A stretch of DNA of 64,000 bases from Syngnathus acus (Eukaryota > Chordata > Actinopteri > Syngnathiformes > Syngnathidae), in contig NC_051096.1 of the NCBI RefSeq assembly GCF_901709675.1, positions 6,041,001 to 6,105,000 on the forward strand, written 5' to 3'. The position numbers and the translations under genes are program-made. This document shows positions 1 through 11,149 of this stretch, one piece after another; within the stretch, counting starts at the first letter, position 1, and each line of letters opens with the position of its first letter. The notes below the pieces were generated by a model. That model saw nothing but the letters and a program-made list of their open reading frames with translations, ran no database searches and was not told where the DNA came from.

Positions 1-3000
1 AAATGTGCTGCGTGCACATTTTCACCAAGTCAGCATCATATTAGGTATCATTTGATGCATGCTGCATTGCTGCGATGTCCAAAAAAAATGATTACATATA
101 CATACAAAAACATTCCGATCAAAATATCCCCTACTTCATCATCCTAAAGGAGGCACATTTACGATAAGTCAAGTTTATTTATACAAATAAGATGGAGGGG
201 GGCGGCCATTTTGCCTCGTTCCACCCGCCGTCAAGTGAAAATGACATCACAGTGCCTAATGGCTAAGCTTTTGCAAACAACACATGAACCAACCCAAAGC
301 AGTCCCTCTCACTTTTGCACTTAGCAAAGGTCATAAAAAGTCATCGTACTTGCATTAAAATGTGCTACAGCTGTCACTTGAACGAATTTCCAAGAGCAAG
401 TGGACAAAAGCCAGCTAAATCACAGCGCAAACACGTTATATTTGCGTCTCTATGTGTTTGATTGTATCCCTGCATGTTTTTTTTTTTTTTGGAGTGTGCG
501 TGTGGCAGCTGCTCATCAGCTCAGCCAAGAGAGAATTACAAGCCTCCCATGGGGGACCAGTGAAGCCAACAAGGGGCAGGTGACTCGCAGTCGCTCCCAG
601 ATCTCCTTACACACACGCGCACACAAATACGCATGCGCGCACATGCATACAGACAACAGATGAGCTCGGTTGTGGGCCCGTCTACCGCACGATAGGCGCG
701 GGTTTGGGGAGCGGGGGTGTCGCTGCCACAGGTAGAGCGAAAAGCCTCGAGGCCTCGAAGCCCACAGCTGTCACGTCTGAAGGTTGTGTGATATTTGATT
801 CCAACAATTGTTCCAACAACCAATACAAAGCGTTCAGTAGGCTCATTTTATTCCGACAGGACAAGATGGCAGCCGAGCATCCTCGCTTTTTACGTTCCTC
901 TCACTTGATTCCCCCTCTTCCGCTTTCTCGTCAAGCCAGGCTCTTGTCCCGAGTGTGTGGCGCGCTGCGTACGTAAAGCCCCGTCTCTCTTCTTCCCTTG
1001 TCCTTGTCCCCGACACAGGCCCCCAGACACAAGCCTCTTTCTGTTGGGCCATCGCTATGACAACCAAGCCACTAGCTTGAGGAGGCGACATAAAAACCTG
1101 CTCTTTTGCGAGGGACACAGGAACACCTGCCGCCTCCAGAGATGGGGAGGGCCAAAGCTGGACACACAAGTGCATGTAGACAGACACAAATCCATGTGGT
1201 CACTAAGGCCACACACATATAAAGAACTGTACATGTCCACAAAGTTCGACACGGAAGAATTAAACAAGACAGGCGATGTACCGCAAGACTGCTTCCTTCT
1301 ACTAAACCGGCTGCCCTCGTTGAATGAGATAATCAAAGGGCGTGGAATATGGCATGAACTAATTATCCGATATTGATCTGGTTGGTCAGGTTTCAGGTTC
1401 AATCTTAAATAATTGCGGCGAGGTAGTTGAAAGAAATCTCAAATTTACTCTCGTCCATAGCTGAATGAGTACAAATTATTTGGAGCGTTTGAAGGGGGGC
1501 AGTGTTTTACTTTTTAGCAGGCTGCATCACCATGGTAACCCATGTCGCAACCCCAAATCCTTCAAGTCTAACCACTTGGTAACCGTGTTAGAAATGTCTC
1601 GCAACACTCACTGGCCACTCATTGTTGTCATAACAAAAATATACAAACTCTTACTTGCTTATTGATGGCTTATTTTTAAATGTGATTTTCCTATTTAGAG
1701 CAAAGCCACTATAATTACGCTTCTGTCTGAACGTATATTGGAATTGCGGAGAAAGTCCAGATGTCCACTGAAGTGCCGTGTGGCCATACGTATGCATGTG
1801 TGCCTCAAGTTGCGGTCTTTAATTATTTAAACAAAACCAGGGTCCTGTCTAAGTCAACAATGTGAACTGTTTGACCCCAGGAATAAATGATAATTACATC
1901 CTCTCCAGTGGAACACAAAGACCAGATGTTAAATGTGCGTTTGGGCTATTGTTAAGCGTGAAAAAGGAATTAATTGCGCGGCGCTCGTGTCATCCGTTAT
2001 ATAAGGAGTCCGTTTAATAAGCTGAGGCTGTTCCAGGCGGAATATTCTGGAGGGACTGGCAAAAGAACCTTCAGGGCTTCGCTGCTGTTCATTAAGAGTA
2101 TTAATGATTAACTGAGAGTGCTATTGTCCCCTCGGGTCCAGCTGTCCTTCCACTGCCTGATCCACTTGGATGCCTCTGGGCCACTGAACTCTATTCATGT
2201 GTTTAAGTGACAGCTGCTCCTTCCTCACTGTGTGCTTGTTCAGTCACCTGCAGATGCTGCTAAACAACGAAGCAACGAGTCGATGATAGAAAAGATTGCT
2301 AGTTTAGTAGGTGATGAACGTGATTATGTCAAAATAAAAAGATGTGTGCAGGTGCTGAATGATGGAAACAAACTGGACCAAATATTTGACTGAGGATTCG
2401 AGTTCTCTGAGTGGGTCAACATTGTTTGTTTTCTATATTTCACACATCTCGTCCGCCTGTGCATTCAAAACAAGGAATGCCTCTGTCTTATATTGCAGTC
2501 AGATATGCTTATCCGCTCATCTCCTATTTTCTTACGGGAACTATGGTATCTCTTATCTGAACAACGTGCTGTGGGAACCACTAAGATCCATGTGGGCAGA
2601 CCTCCAGATGTGATGTCAGGCTTTGGAAGAACACTGGACATGCTGCACGCTTTTCCTTCACGAGCCCCCTAAGTCGAATGACGAGAACCTTTGCAGTTCT
2701 CCACGAGTGGAAAATGGCCGATGCGATTCCTTGACGCGTGTTTTTAGTGCGTGTCTCGCATTCAGGCTGTTTTACTCGAAGGTGTTCACGTGAGATTAAG
2801 GCCCGCTTTTCCAAACTCTTACTGGTGGCAAGTACAGCGTTGTTTTCCCTTATCCCGTGTTTTACGATAGTGTGAAGCATAAAGGACAAGCACAGACCTG
2901 AGCCAAGGGAGTAGTGATTTTCAGCCTCTGATGGCAGGCAGTGTGTCTTAGCAGCCAGTTTATTGCAGGAGCCGAACATAGAGGTGGCTGTGTCCGTTCA

Positions 3001-6000
3001 ACTCTTTATGCATGCACGTGCAAGCAGCCACACAAACACATGCCCTCAGACACCAGTGGAGTTTGTGGCATTTGCACCGAGGTAAACATTTTTCCGAGAT
3101 GTGTGTGTTGGATGAAAGGCATTTTGCCTTTCTCACTCCGCGGGGGAAATGAAAGAGGGAATAAATGTTCACTTTCATTTCGATGCCCGCGGTGAATGTT
3201 AACGAAGACATTGGACACCCTTCGTGTCTGGAGTTGACAAATTTCGTATTTAGAGGCTTGGCTGTTTCCTCATTTGCTCCACATTTCGCACAGATTGAGT
3301 GTTACACCTGCTGTAAGTGAGCGCATTTGTTTTTGCACTTTCTTCACAGAACCTCGCGGGCAAAATGAGCAAACGTCAACAACACGAATGGGTTTTATCG
3401 CTGCCAACCGCCGTTACGACTCACGTGTGACTATGAATGAATACACAGTCATTCGTATGATTGAAGCATAGCCTTAGCGTTACATTGACAAGAAGAGGAT
3501 CTGGCTTACAGACAGCAGGATTTGACATTGGCTCACTTCCTGTCATTGACTGCGGGTCACATGGTGAGTGCGTGGGCGCTTGATAATGGAATGCGTTAAA
3601 AGGGTTAGGCTCTTTCCACCAGACGCGGTGTCACATGCACACAAACACACTACAGCTGTGTGCGTGTGTGTTATATTCTCCAAAGAAGTGAAACTCAGTA
3701 ACGTCTGCTTTTGTTTCCCATTCACTGCATATTGACATACGTATGTACTTCTAAAATTCGAGATTATTATGAATGAAGTTCTGTTCCTGTTTCGGTTCAT
3801 GAGAACAAAGGAGCCGCCTCGTCTGAGAGAGATACAAAGGTTCAACGGTGCGGCGGTCAACAAAGAGTCATTCCGGTGCAAACTTGAGTGCAGGGCATGT
3901 ATGTGCACACACCCACGCAGTGCACAACATGTACATCCAGCATTCCCAGTTTCCTTCTGTTCGAAATCTTAGCGTGTGAATGGAACTTTGCCATCCAATC
4001 AAATCACTCACATACCATGCAAACATCTCCGCCCCTTCTCTTTGCGGCCTTGCTACTTCTGTTAAATCTCTCCCTCCATTTCAAGTAACGTTTGGGTATG
4101 CGAAAGCAAAAAACTTTTTAAGTGGTAATCAGAAACCGCTCATCGACAACCTCAAAGGTCCGCTTTCGCTTTTCAGTGAAGACTTTCCGATAACGTGCCC
4201 GTGAAGGTGTTTGCAAATGTGCTCGGCCTCTCAGGCAGAATCAAAGTCCATTCGTTAAAACCACCCAGCGACGTTTATCTTCCATATACCACCCAGAGAC
4301 AAAAATAATGTGAGCCTGTATCGCAGTGGGCCAATGACACCCCGTGCGGCCCCACTGTAATGACTGCACCACACTTGCACACACACACAGACACACACAC
4401 ACACGTTCCAATGGTGTGGCCTTGATGTGGGCTGCTGTGCTGTGTCTGCTTTGAGTGTCTGCAGATGGAGGCCAAGGCTTCCAGTGAGCAGGAATGATGG
4501 CGATGGAGAAAAAAGGACCCACAAAAAGTTTTTAGCTCCTAGGGACTGAACCAGTAAAGATTTCTATAGTTGACTATGTGATGAAAATCAATGAATTGAT
4601 CATGTGACGAATGGAAAAAGGGACATTTTTAAGAGGGCGTGTGCGCGACTCAGCTTTGGCGCCCCGGTTCTTGGAGAGTCGTCACGCCGGGTCACATTGT
4701 GTTACATCTGATAAACAATCGTATGGTTGTTCGGACAATCCAGAGTTTAATGTGAATTTAGGATTTCTTCCAATACGACTATGGTGACCATACACTCATG
4801 TTGTTCTGCTTCTTAGTCTGTCACTCTCTCCAAGTCAAAAGGTCACAACCTTATGTTTCATTTCTGCTCCTCAATATCCTTCCTTCTTGTTGAATAAGTC
4901 GTGATATCGCATTATCTGTACTTCTTGAAATTGGCTGACGTCAATAACAAACTGGTGCAAGTATTTTTTACAATCACATGATCCGCCCTAAAAAGCAATT
5001 AGGAAACATCCACAAGATCAGGAATGAATGAGATGATACCTGATATTTCTCTTCCAAGCTATCATTGGAAGATAAAACTGGATGTTGAAACACATTGGAA
5101 GTCTCATGACTTCCGTTTGCCTTATGTAGCAGGTAGGTTGGGAAGTGGTGCCGTATGAGAATACAATACAGTGCAAATAATAAACAAATAGGCTTAGTTG
5201 ACAAAATGTAGCATTAACCAACACTGAAATGCTGCCATGATGACTTGGTGGCTGATTTTGTTCGATCGGGATGATGCAAGGACTCCATCTATTGGTTAAG
5301 TTGCAACTTGCATCAAGAAAATGCTAAACAATTAAGCCCATAATAACTACAGTATGAACGGTCTTGTTTTCTGCTTGAACTTTTTCCAAATACTATACAC
5401 TAATATTATGAGAAATGTATGATGGCCTGGAAACCTGGAACCGTTCTTTCAAATGCTATAAAAATAAAACAATAATAAAATAAAATACTCTAAGTACACT
5501 GCTCAAGTGTGTGAATGTTTGTGTGAGTGCATTATATAAACCCCCACTCCCGATTGTTCATTTTCTCTCCATGGTGCCATCACCAAATGCAGCGTTCATT
5601 TGCACTGCCAACAATGGCTTCGTTCTTGAGATAAGTGCCAACTTTCAGCACATATTCAATGACAGGGCTGCCCATCACAATTTACCACAAGTACTGTAGC
5701 CATGTGCTCTACGTATCTTTCTGTCTTTTGATATTTTCATTTCCTGAGGGGATGAAAAACTATTGTCAAGCCACATATCTCTTTCAGCCTGACGACTTAA
5801 CTTAAAAATCAGTTCGAGATCAGCAGTATCATTTTTGCCATTTACAAAATGATCTTACAGCTTTCGCGAAACCAAGTTGCTGTCTAACTGCTTTTTCTGC
5901 CCCACTCCCCAAACCGTCACGATTCGGCTTCCATCCTGAAGACGAAACTGTTCATTCAGACATTGACGTCTCAGTTTCTCAGACGAAATGAAACCCTCGG

Positions 6001-6080
6001 CCTCGAGGCGAGTGTGTGTATGCAGCCCATACTGTCCTGTCACTCAGCCGGGTGGACAACTTCTTCTTCCCCTACCTGAT
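1..6080. other. gene-poor upstream region
   Basis: I see no supportable gene in this stretch. The open frames present are short, overlap on both strands, and show neither splice-site structure nor a recognisable family. It holds short CA/TG runs (around 605-640, 3640-3670 and 4379-4404), homopolymer runs and AT-rich DNA. It probably contains distal regulatory sequence for hepacam2, but nothing in the sequence alone shows where. Confidence 0.6.
4377..4404. repeat. CA microsatellite
   Basis: An (AC)n tract interrupted once by AG. It is a simple repeat in the hepacam2 upstream region. Confidence 0.9.
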
Positions 6081-6090
6081 GTCACGTGGG
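6081..6090. promoter_or_regulatory. E-box (CACGTG) upstream of hepacam2
   Basis: GTCACGTGGG lies about 155 bp upstream of the hepacam2 start codon. CACGTG is the core bound by USF, MITF/TFE and MYC-type bHLH-ZIP factors. No TATA box is evident. Its regulatory role is inferred from motif and position only. Confidence 0.35.
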
Positions 6091-6243
6091 AGGGGCCTTG
6101 CCGTCGAAGCTAGCTCCTCTCATTTCCCTGGCAAATGTAGTCACCACAACCAGTCACACTTCTCTCCTCCCTGCTCTACCACCACTCTACCGCCTCCTTC
6201 CTTCATCCCTCATTTTGCACAAGTCCCAAGAGGATAAGATGCC

Positions 6244-6301
6244 ATGGAGGCCACGGGGGGAACGGTCCTTTGTGTCTGCTCGCTGCTGGTCCTCCTAACA
6301 G
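6244..6301 (+). CDS. hepacam2: hepacam2 exon 1: signal peptide
   Basis: Encodes MEATGGTVLCVCSLLVLLT, a short N-region followed by a hydrophobic core typical of a signal peptide. It ends in phase 1 at a GTGAGT donor. An upstream ATG at 6239 is in another frame (reading MPWRPRGE) and would not join exon 2. Confidence 0.85.
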
Positions 6302-9300
6302 GTGAGTGCTGCTGTTGGGATGATGTGACTGATGTAGAATGTGGACAGGTAGAAAGTTTTTTTGGGAGAAAATGCTAAGTGCGGCATTTGTTTACAACGA
6401 TAACACACATCCGAGATGCAGTCTTAGTACCGAGCATCCTTCTCATTTATTATCACCACGAAAATTCATCTTTATGAACTAACTTCTTCTACTCTGATGT
6501 GGTAACAACACTGTTTGAAGTAACTTGTTTGAAGAGAATTTTGCGTGGCCTGTATCTCGTTTATTTACACACGCTTTCCATAATCCACTTCGCCTTTTGA
6601 ATGCCGCCAGCTCTAAAATAATACCAAAACAAGTCAGTGGAAAGAAGAAGTGAGCAACACCACTCTTCTGTGACTCATTTTAAACCCAACACATCCAAAA
6701 TGTCCCCAAATTTTAAGTTCGGGAAAAAAATCCTTAAGTATCTTATCTCTGGTATACACTTGCATTTCGACACGCACCGGCTGACTTTATTTAGTGTGCA
6801 AACAGCTTACATGGTTGCAAAGGTGATAAGAGGCAGGTGTGTGTATGTATGGGCCTTCACTTACAATTGTTTGAAAGTGCACGTTTGCCCCTCATTACCT
6901 TGAAAGTGTGTTTCCATGTGTGTGTGTGTGTTATAATATCCACCATCACCACAGCAGCTTATGACCACAACAATGACCACTTTGTTTGGGGACAACAGTT
7001 AAGCAGCGGGCTGGGCACACTTGTCCTCATTTTGTCTTTTCAGTGTATCCCAGCTGGTGTAAACGGAGGCACGCGCCTGCTTGTGACAACGCACGTGCAC
7101 GCAACACACAGAAACTCGCCTGCAGGCCTGAGAGAGTTGACATGTTGCGAGGGTGTGGGCGCTGCAACTATTATGTCCAACGGAACGGCCAGTAGAGTAG
7201 TTGTGATAAGCAGGGTGGAAACGGGGAGTAAATTAGGAGGAAGTAGCATTTCGTGTGTGCATGTGTGAGTGAAACTTTTGACACCATATTTGTTTTATGA
7301 GTATGTATTGAGTTTACTTTTGAGTGAAATGAGAAATGGGGAAAAAAAAGACAGTTTGAAGATCCCAAGTGAGCAAAGTGTGAGCGTCTCTTTGCAAGTT
7401 AGTGCCTCACGCTACCACCACCCACTCACATGCTGTTTGCTCTCAGTCTGGCATCCAAACAGAAACAACTTCGTTCCACTTTTGCAACTTACAAGACGAA
7501 AACTGTGCCGAGAAGCAATCGGTAGTTGTGAAGAGTCTCCTGCCAGCTCAGATGAAATATTAATGGGGCTTATGTAACACAATAAAGGACGGAAAAAAAC
7601 AGAAGCCCCGGTATGAACTCAATATACGCACGGTTAGAAGCATCAGTTGTTGACGCCGTAAATTGTTAAGCACCTGCAGACAAGCTTCCCTGGCAACTCC
7701 TCTCAACAGCAGACAGTGAGGTGCTCCGGATTAACAGTTATTCAGTGACTTCAGACAGCCGCTGTGTTTGTTTTGCGTGACGTTAGCTTGAAAGACAGGT
7801 CCTGTTCTCCTCAAACAACAATGGCAGCATTGAGCTGTGTCAATATTAACTCATTACAGTTTGAGGATCTGGACAACTTGGAGAAAAGGATGCAGATAGG
7901 CCTCATTAATGCTTCAACATGAGTAATCGACACTCAAAGTTGTTTTGATTAAGCCTGTTGGAGCAAAATAAAGACATCGGAAGATGACCTTGAAAAATGA
8001 ATCGTGTCCTCTTTTTCCACTTTACCGTTCACAGACGTCAGCGCAAAGTTCATCCACGTCCCTTCATCAACCCGTCACGGCATCGAAGGGAAGTCCGTAT
8101 GCCTGCCCGTTGAGGTGTACTTCCAATTGAACGAGGTGGATATCCAGGGAACGTGGGCCCACACCTCGACGAGCGGCACCAGCACCACTGTGGTGACATT
8201 TACCAAAGTCTCCAACATCCCCAACATGATTTACCACGACCACATCTCGTTCAAAGAGCCCAATATGACTTTGCTGATACGGAAATTAAACCAGCGTGAC
8301 GAGGGAATTTATCACCTCAACCTCAACGTCGTGTTTCTTAACAAGTCGGGGCAGATTTTCAAAGAGGAGAGGACAGTGCGTGTCACTGTTGATGGTGAGT
8401 GGAGTGACACATCATTTCATGTCACGTTTTTTCGTAGCAATCTCTAAACGTAGACTTTTGTATTTACTTCTCAGTTCCTGTATCCACTCCGATCATTGAG
8501 AAGAGCCCGTCTTATGCGCTGGTTGAGGACAAGGCCAACGTGACGTGGACATGTTCGGTGGAGAGAGGAACAAGGGTTGCGTTTCAGTGGTACAGAGACA
8601 ATAAGCTCCTGGGTGTCAGTGACAGATATCACTTTTCCAAAGACAAATCCACACTGCTCATCAGTCCGATTAAAAAAGAGGACAAGGGAAGTTACCGATG
8701 TGTGGCGAGCAACCCCGTCAGCCAGGAGGGATGCGAAAAGGCCGTGGAGCTCACCGTTTACTGTGAGTGGACGTTTGCCTTCATCGTCAAGCTCAAAAGA
8801 AATTCATTTTGTGCAATGATTTGGGTGGTGGCTAATACAGAAATCTTTCCTGACCAATTTCTGTCCTCTGCAGATGGCCCGTACAACTTAGAGGTGAACT
8901 CCGAGCAAGGCCTCCGCACCGGGGGTGTGTTCACCATCAACCCTGGAGAACTGGTCTTCTTTGATTGCCAGGCTGATTCCAACCCCCCCAACAGCTACGT
9001 GTGGATCTCCAAGGGGCCCAACACGACCACGCAGGTCATCACCGAGGGCCCGCGGTTGGAGATTCTCTCCTACAGACTGGCCCAGGCTGAGGAGTACCTA
9101 TGCCGCGCCTTCAACAATGTGACGCAAAAGCAAGACGAGACCCAGTTTACCTTGGTGGTCGCCAGCCTGGGAACAGGTGGGTGGAAAATGGCAGGAAGGA
9201 AAAGTGTTTCGGGGAATTCGCATTCGATAAACATACGCACAATAGGTTAAGTGTCGTACTACCGATTCTGTGCTCAGCAGGGAAGTGGAAACCTGATTAT

Positions 9301-10548
9301 GACTACCATGAAACATGAACAGAGCATTTTTATCTGTGTTGCGAGGTTTCACTGCCTGCAGTCTGTATTAAAGTTCCCGTGTGTGGGAAAGTCAACACAG
9401 CATAACAGCTGTTGTATTTGTTGACAAGGTTTTATAGCATGGCGGGATTCTGTGTGCCGAATGAGGAACGTTGATATGTTGTCACGGTGATGTCGAGAAA
9501 AGGCGAGGCGATGGCTCCCGCTGATTACTGGTTAGGGTTTAACTCGTCGACACAAGCTGCTGTGACTTAAATTTCTTTAAGTGGCTGACCATATATAGCC
9601 CTTACAGATTGAAGCCCACGTGCATGATGAACGTTAGTCCAACGATTGTGTTTGTTTGTTTATAGGAAAAGATAAGCACACCCAGGATCACAATGGCGTA
9701 TCCCCGCTGGCTGTTATTACTGTGTGTTCTTTGTTCATCATCGGTGGCATGCTGCTCGTCTTTTTTAAGAAAGCTTGTCACCCAAAGACAGGTTAGTTGG
9801 CAATTTCTGGTAACTGCTGCATTCATATTTCTACATTTACAAGTTTCTCATGCATTTGGTTTTCCTTTTCCTCTCTCCATCTTATCTGCAGTGCTCATGA
9901 GAATTTATAACAGGTAAGAACAAAATCGAACTATTATATTGAATTAATACAGCTAAAAGTGAAAATACTTTAATTACAATAACTGTTTAGCAGACTCATC
10001 TCTGATCAGGAACGACCACATCGATCAGGTAACAGAACTCTTTTGGAGACGTGTATTAGTCTTTCCTGTTCTTCACTCATCACATACTTTCATATCTAGA
10101 CAAAGACAATACTTCTTAGTTTTCACTCACTCATAATTTGAGCTCATTCCTGTAATTCTGTTCTTATTTCAATAATATAGATGATACAGTACATGATGAG
10201 TATTTTATTTTTTAAATAACAGCTGTAATGTATCATCAAAAAAACAATAATAATGGAATACTATGTTCATTAACAGGCCATGAGGATGCAACTGAAGACT
10301 TTGGTATCTATGAATTTGTCTCCATACATGGGACCATAGAATCTGCTAGGGTATGTTTTTATCTTGTTCACGCACACACACACACACACACACACAGGAG
10401 CTGTTAAATTGATGTATTTCCCCAAACTGTCCTGCAGGTATCATGCAAATCCCTGGCTCGCCTGGAGTCAGTCCAGGATATGCACACCACAATCTATGAT
10501 GTGATCAGGCACGTTCCCGAAACCCCTGGCCAGAGTTTGCTCGAGTGA
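6244..10548 (+). CDS. hepacam2: HEPACAM family member 2 (nine coding exons)
   Basis: Single-pass immunoglobulin-superfamily adhesion protein; in mammals it is linked to cell adhesion and, as MIKI, to Golgi/mitotic spindle function. The exons join with consistent phases to 458 aa (human about 462). In order: signal peptide (1-20), V-like Ig domain (about 22-139), C2-type Ig domain (about 145-232, with a Cys pair), third Ig-like domain (about 237-330, with a Cys pair), a transmembrane helix (about 350-372), and a short cytoplasmic tail containing HEDATEDFGIYEFV and TTIYDVI. Five N-glycosylation sequons are visible (NMT, NKS, NVT, NTT, NVT). The third Ig domain (GPYNLEVNSEQGL) and the HED...DFGIYEFV tail match human HEPACAM2 rather than HEPACAM. 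The start at 6244 is preferred over ATG 6239 because it gives a signal peptide and joins exon 2 in frame. Head-to-tail with vps50 about 1.9 kb downstream. Confidence 0.93.
6302..8034 (+). other. hepacam2 intron 1
   Basis: A 1.7-kb intron between the signal-peptide exon and the first Ig exon. It contains a short TG run near 6920 and two frames on the + strand (6637-6903, 6837-7268) with no recognisable family and no splice context. Nothing else was recognised. Confidence 0.7.
8035..8394 (+). CDS. hepacam2: hepacam2 exon 2: V-like Ig domain
   Basis: 360 nt, phase 1 at both ends, acceptor TTCACAG, donor GTGAGT. Encodes residues about 20-139. The exon begins VSAKFIHVPSSTRHGIEGKS and carries the F-strand context DEGIYHLNLNV. 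Only one cysteine is present, so the usual intradomain disulphide is missing. Sequons are NMT and NKS. Confidence 0.93.
8475..8762 (+). CDS. hepacam2: hepacam2 exon 3: C2-type Ig domain
   Basis: 288 nt, phase 1 at both ends. Contains the canonical B-strand cysteine (VTWTCSVE), the C-strand tryptophan (FQWYRDN) and the F-strand DKGSYRCVASNPVS. The domain is complete in one exon, as usual for the family. Confidence 0.94.
8874..9176 (+). CDS. hepacam2: hepacam2 exon 4: third Ig domain
   Basis: 303 nt, phase 1 at both ends, acceptor CTCTGCAG. It has VFFDCQAD, SYVWIS and EEYLCRAFNN as the Cys-Trp-Cys core, plus sequons NTT and NVT. This is the segment most similar to human HEPACAM2. Confidence 0.95.
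9177..9665 (+). other. hepacam2 intron 4
   Basis: A 489-bp intron between the third Ig exon and the transmembrane exon. No feature was recognised. Confidence 0.8.
9666..9791 (+). CDS. hepacam2: hepacam2 exon 5: transmembrane segment
   Basis: 126 nt, phase 1 at both ends, acceptor TTTATAG. Encodes a stalk (GKDKHTQDHNG) then a hydrophobic helix running from VSPLAVITVCSLF to MLLVFF, closed by the KKACHPKT stop-transfer basic cluster. It matches the position of the human transmembrane helix. Confidence 0.92.
9892..9913 (+). CDS. hepacam2: hepacam2 exon 6: microexon, cytoplasmic tail
   Basis: A 22-nt microexon encoding VLMRIYN and two bases of the next codon. Acceptor CTGCAG, donor GTAAGA. It is needed to keep frame between the transmembrane exon and exon 7. 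Confidence 0.8.
9994..10028 (+). CDS. hepacam2: hepacam2 exon 7: cytoplasmic tail
   Basis: 35 nt encoding (R)LISDQERPHRS and the first base of G. The acceptor region reads TTTAGCAG, a NAGNAG tandem, so the exon could also begin at 9991, adding a single serine without changing frame. Donor GTAACA. Confidence 0.8.
10277..10350 (+). CDS. hepacam2: hepacam2 exon 8: conserved tail motif
   Basis: 74 nt encoding GHEDATEDFGIYEFVSIHG and onward to ESAR. The HED...DFGIYEFV block is strongly conserved with human HEPACAM2. It ends in phase 0 at a GTATGT donor. Confidence 0.93.
10371..10396. repeat. CA microsatellite in hepacam2 intron 8
   Basis: (CA)n, about 13 units, some 40 bp upstream of the last exon. 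It lies in the branch-point to acceptor region, so length changes could affect recognition of exon 9 (inference). Confidence 0.9.
10438..10548 (+). CDS. hepacam2: hepacam2 exon 9: C-terminus and stop
   Basis: 111 nt with TGA at 10546-10548. Encodes VSCKSLARLESVQDMHTTIY followed by DVIRHVPETPGQSLLE. The end corresponds to human SCVSGQDLHSTVYEVIQHIP. TIYDVI fits the TxYxx(V/I) pattern. Confidence 0.93.
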   Translation, partial: VSCKSLARLESVQDMHTTIYDVIRHVPETPGQSLLE

Positions 10549-11117
10549 CTTTTAAGTCATCAACTTAAAAAATTCGATTTGTGTTTGTTTTGAGGCTCTT
10601 GTCAAAGCCCAAGGCACTGCTGACTCATTGTTTGCACTCGAGCTGATAGAGACCTGTGCCAGTACACAATCATATTGTGCACTGTTGTGGTCCACATGCT
10701 AAGGCAGATCATTTATTTGATTAATTTGACTGTATTTACTCAATTTGAGATGAACATACACAGGGTGATGTCAACGTAAGCATACTTAGAGAGAGAGCTC
10801 AAATTTATTAACCAAAAAATGTTCATTTCATGTTGTTCCTGAAAGAAAGTGAATTTTGAGACCGGTATTTTTTGTAACATGTTAATGAAAGAGTGAGATG
10901 GAAAACTGTAAATACTGTACATAGATTATGAGATTCTTTTAAAACACCTGTATGATTCTATGTCTATGTTTTCTTCGGATCTATTTATTCCTATTTGAAA
11001 CCCTTCAGCTTGGTTCTATAAATGTAGCATTTGTCTGTGTGTATAAATATGAAAGCTGAATGATTGTGTGTTTTTTTTAAATTAATGTATAGTTTGCATT
11101 TTTGTTTTTTTTATTTC

Positions 11118-11123
11118 AATAAA
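11118..11123 (+). terminator. hepacam2 poly(A) signal
   Basis: AATAAA about 570 bp after the stop codon, followed by T/GT-rich sequence. It is the first canonical signal downstream, so the likely 3' UTR is 10549 to about 11145. Confidence 0.75.
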
Positions 11124-11149
11124 TATGTCAGTATGACATGATGGATGCC

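Noticed and set aside
957-1376. 139-residue open frame upstream of hepacam2
   Set aside because: Open frames overlap it on the opposite strand, its composition is unlike protein, and no family was recognised.
1380-1420. tRNA B-box-like string (GGTTCAATC)
   Set aside because: There is no matching A box or cloverleaf arms around it.
6239-6298. Upstream ATG (MPWRPRGERSF) as the hepacam2 start
   Set aside because: It is in a different frame from exon 2 and gives a basic, non-hydrophobic N-terminus. ATG 6244 gives a signal peptide and joins in frame.
6837-7268. 143-residue open frame in hepacam2 intron 1
   Set aside because: It shows no recognisable domain, crosses a TG repeat and has no splice context. 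It looks like a chance open frame.
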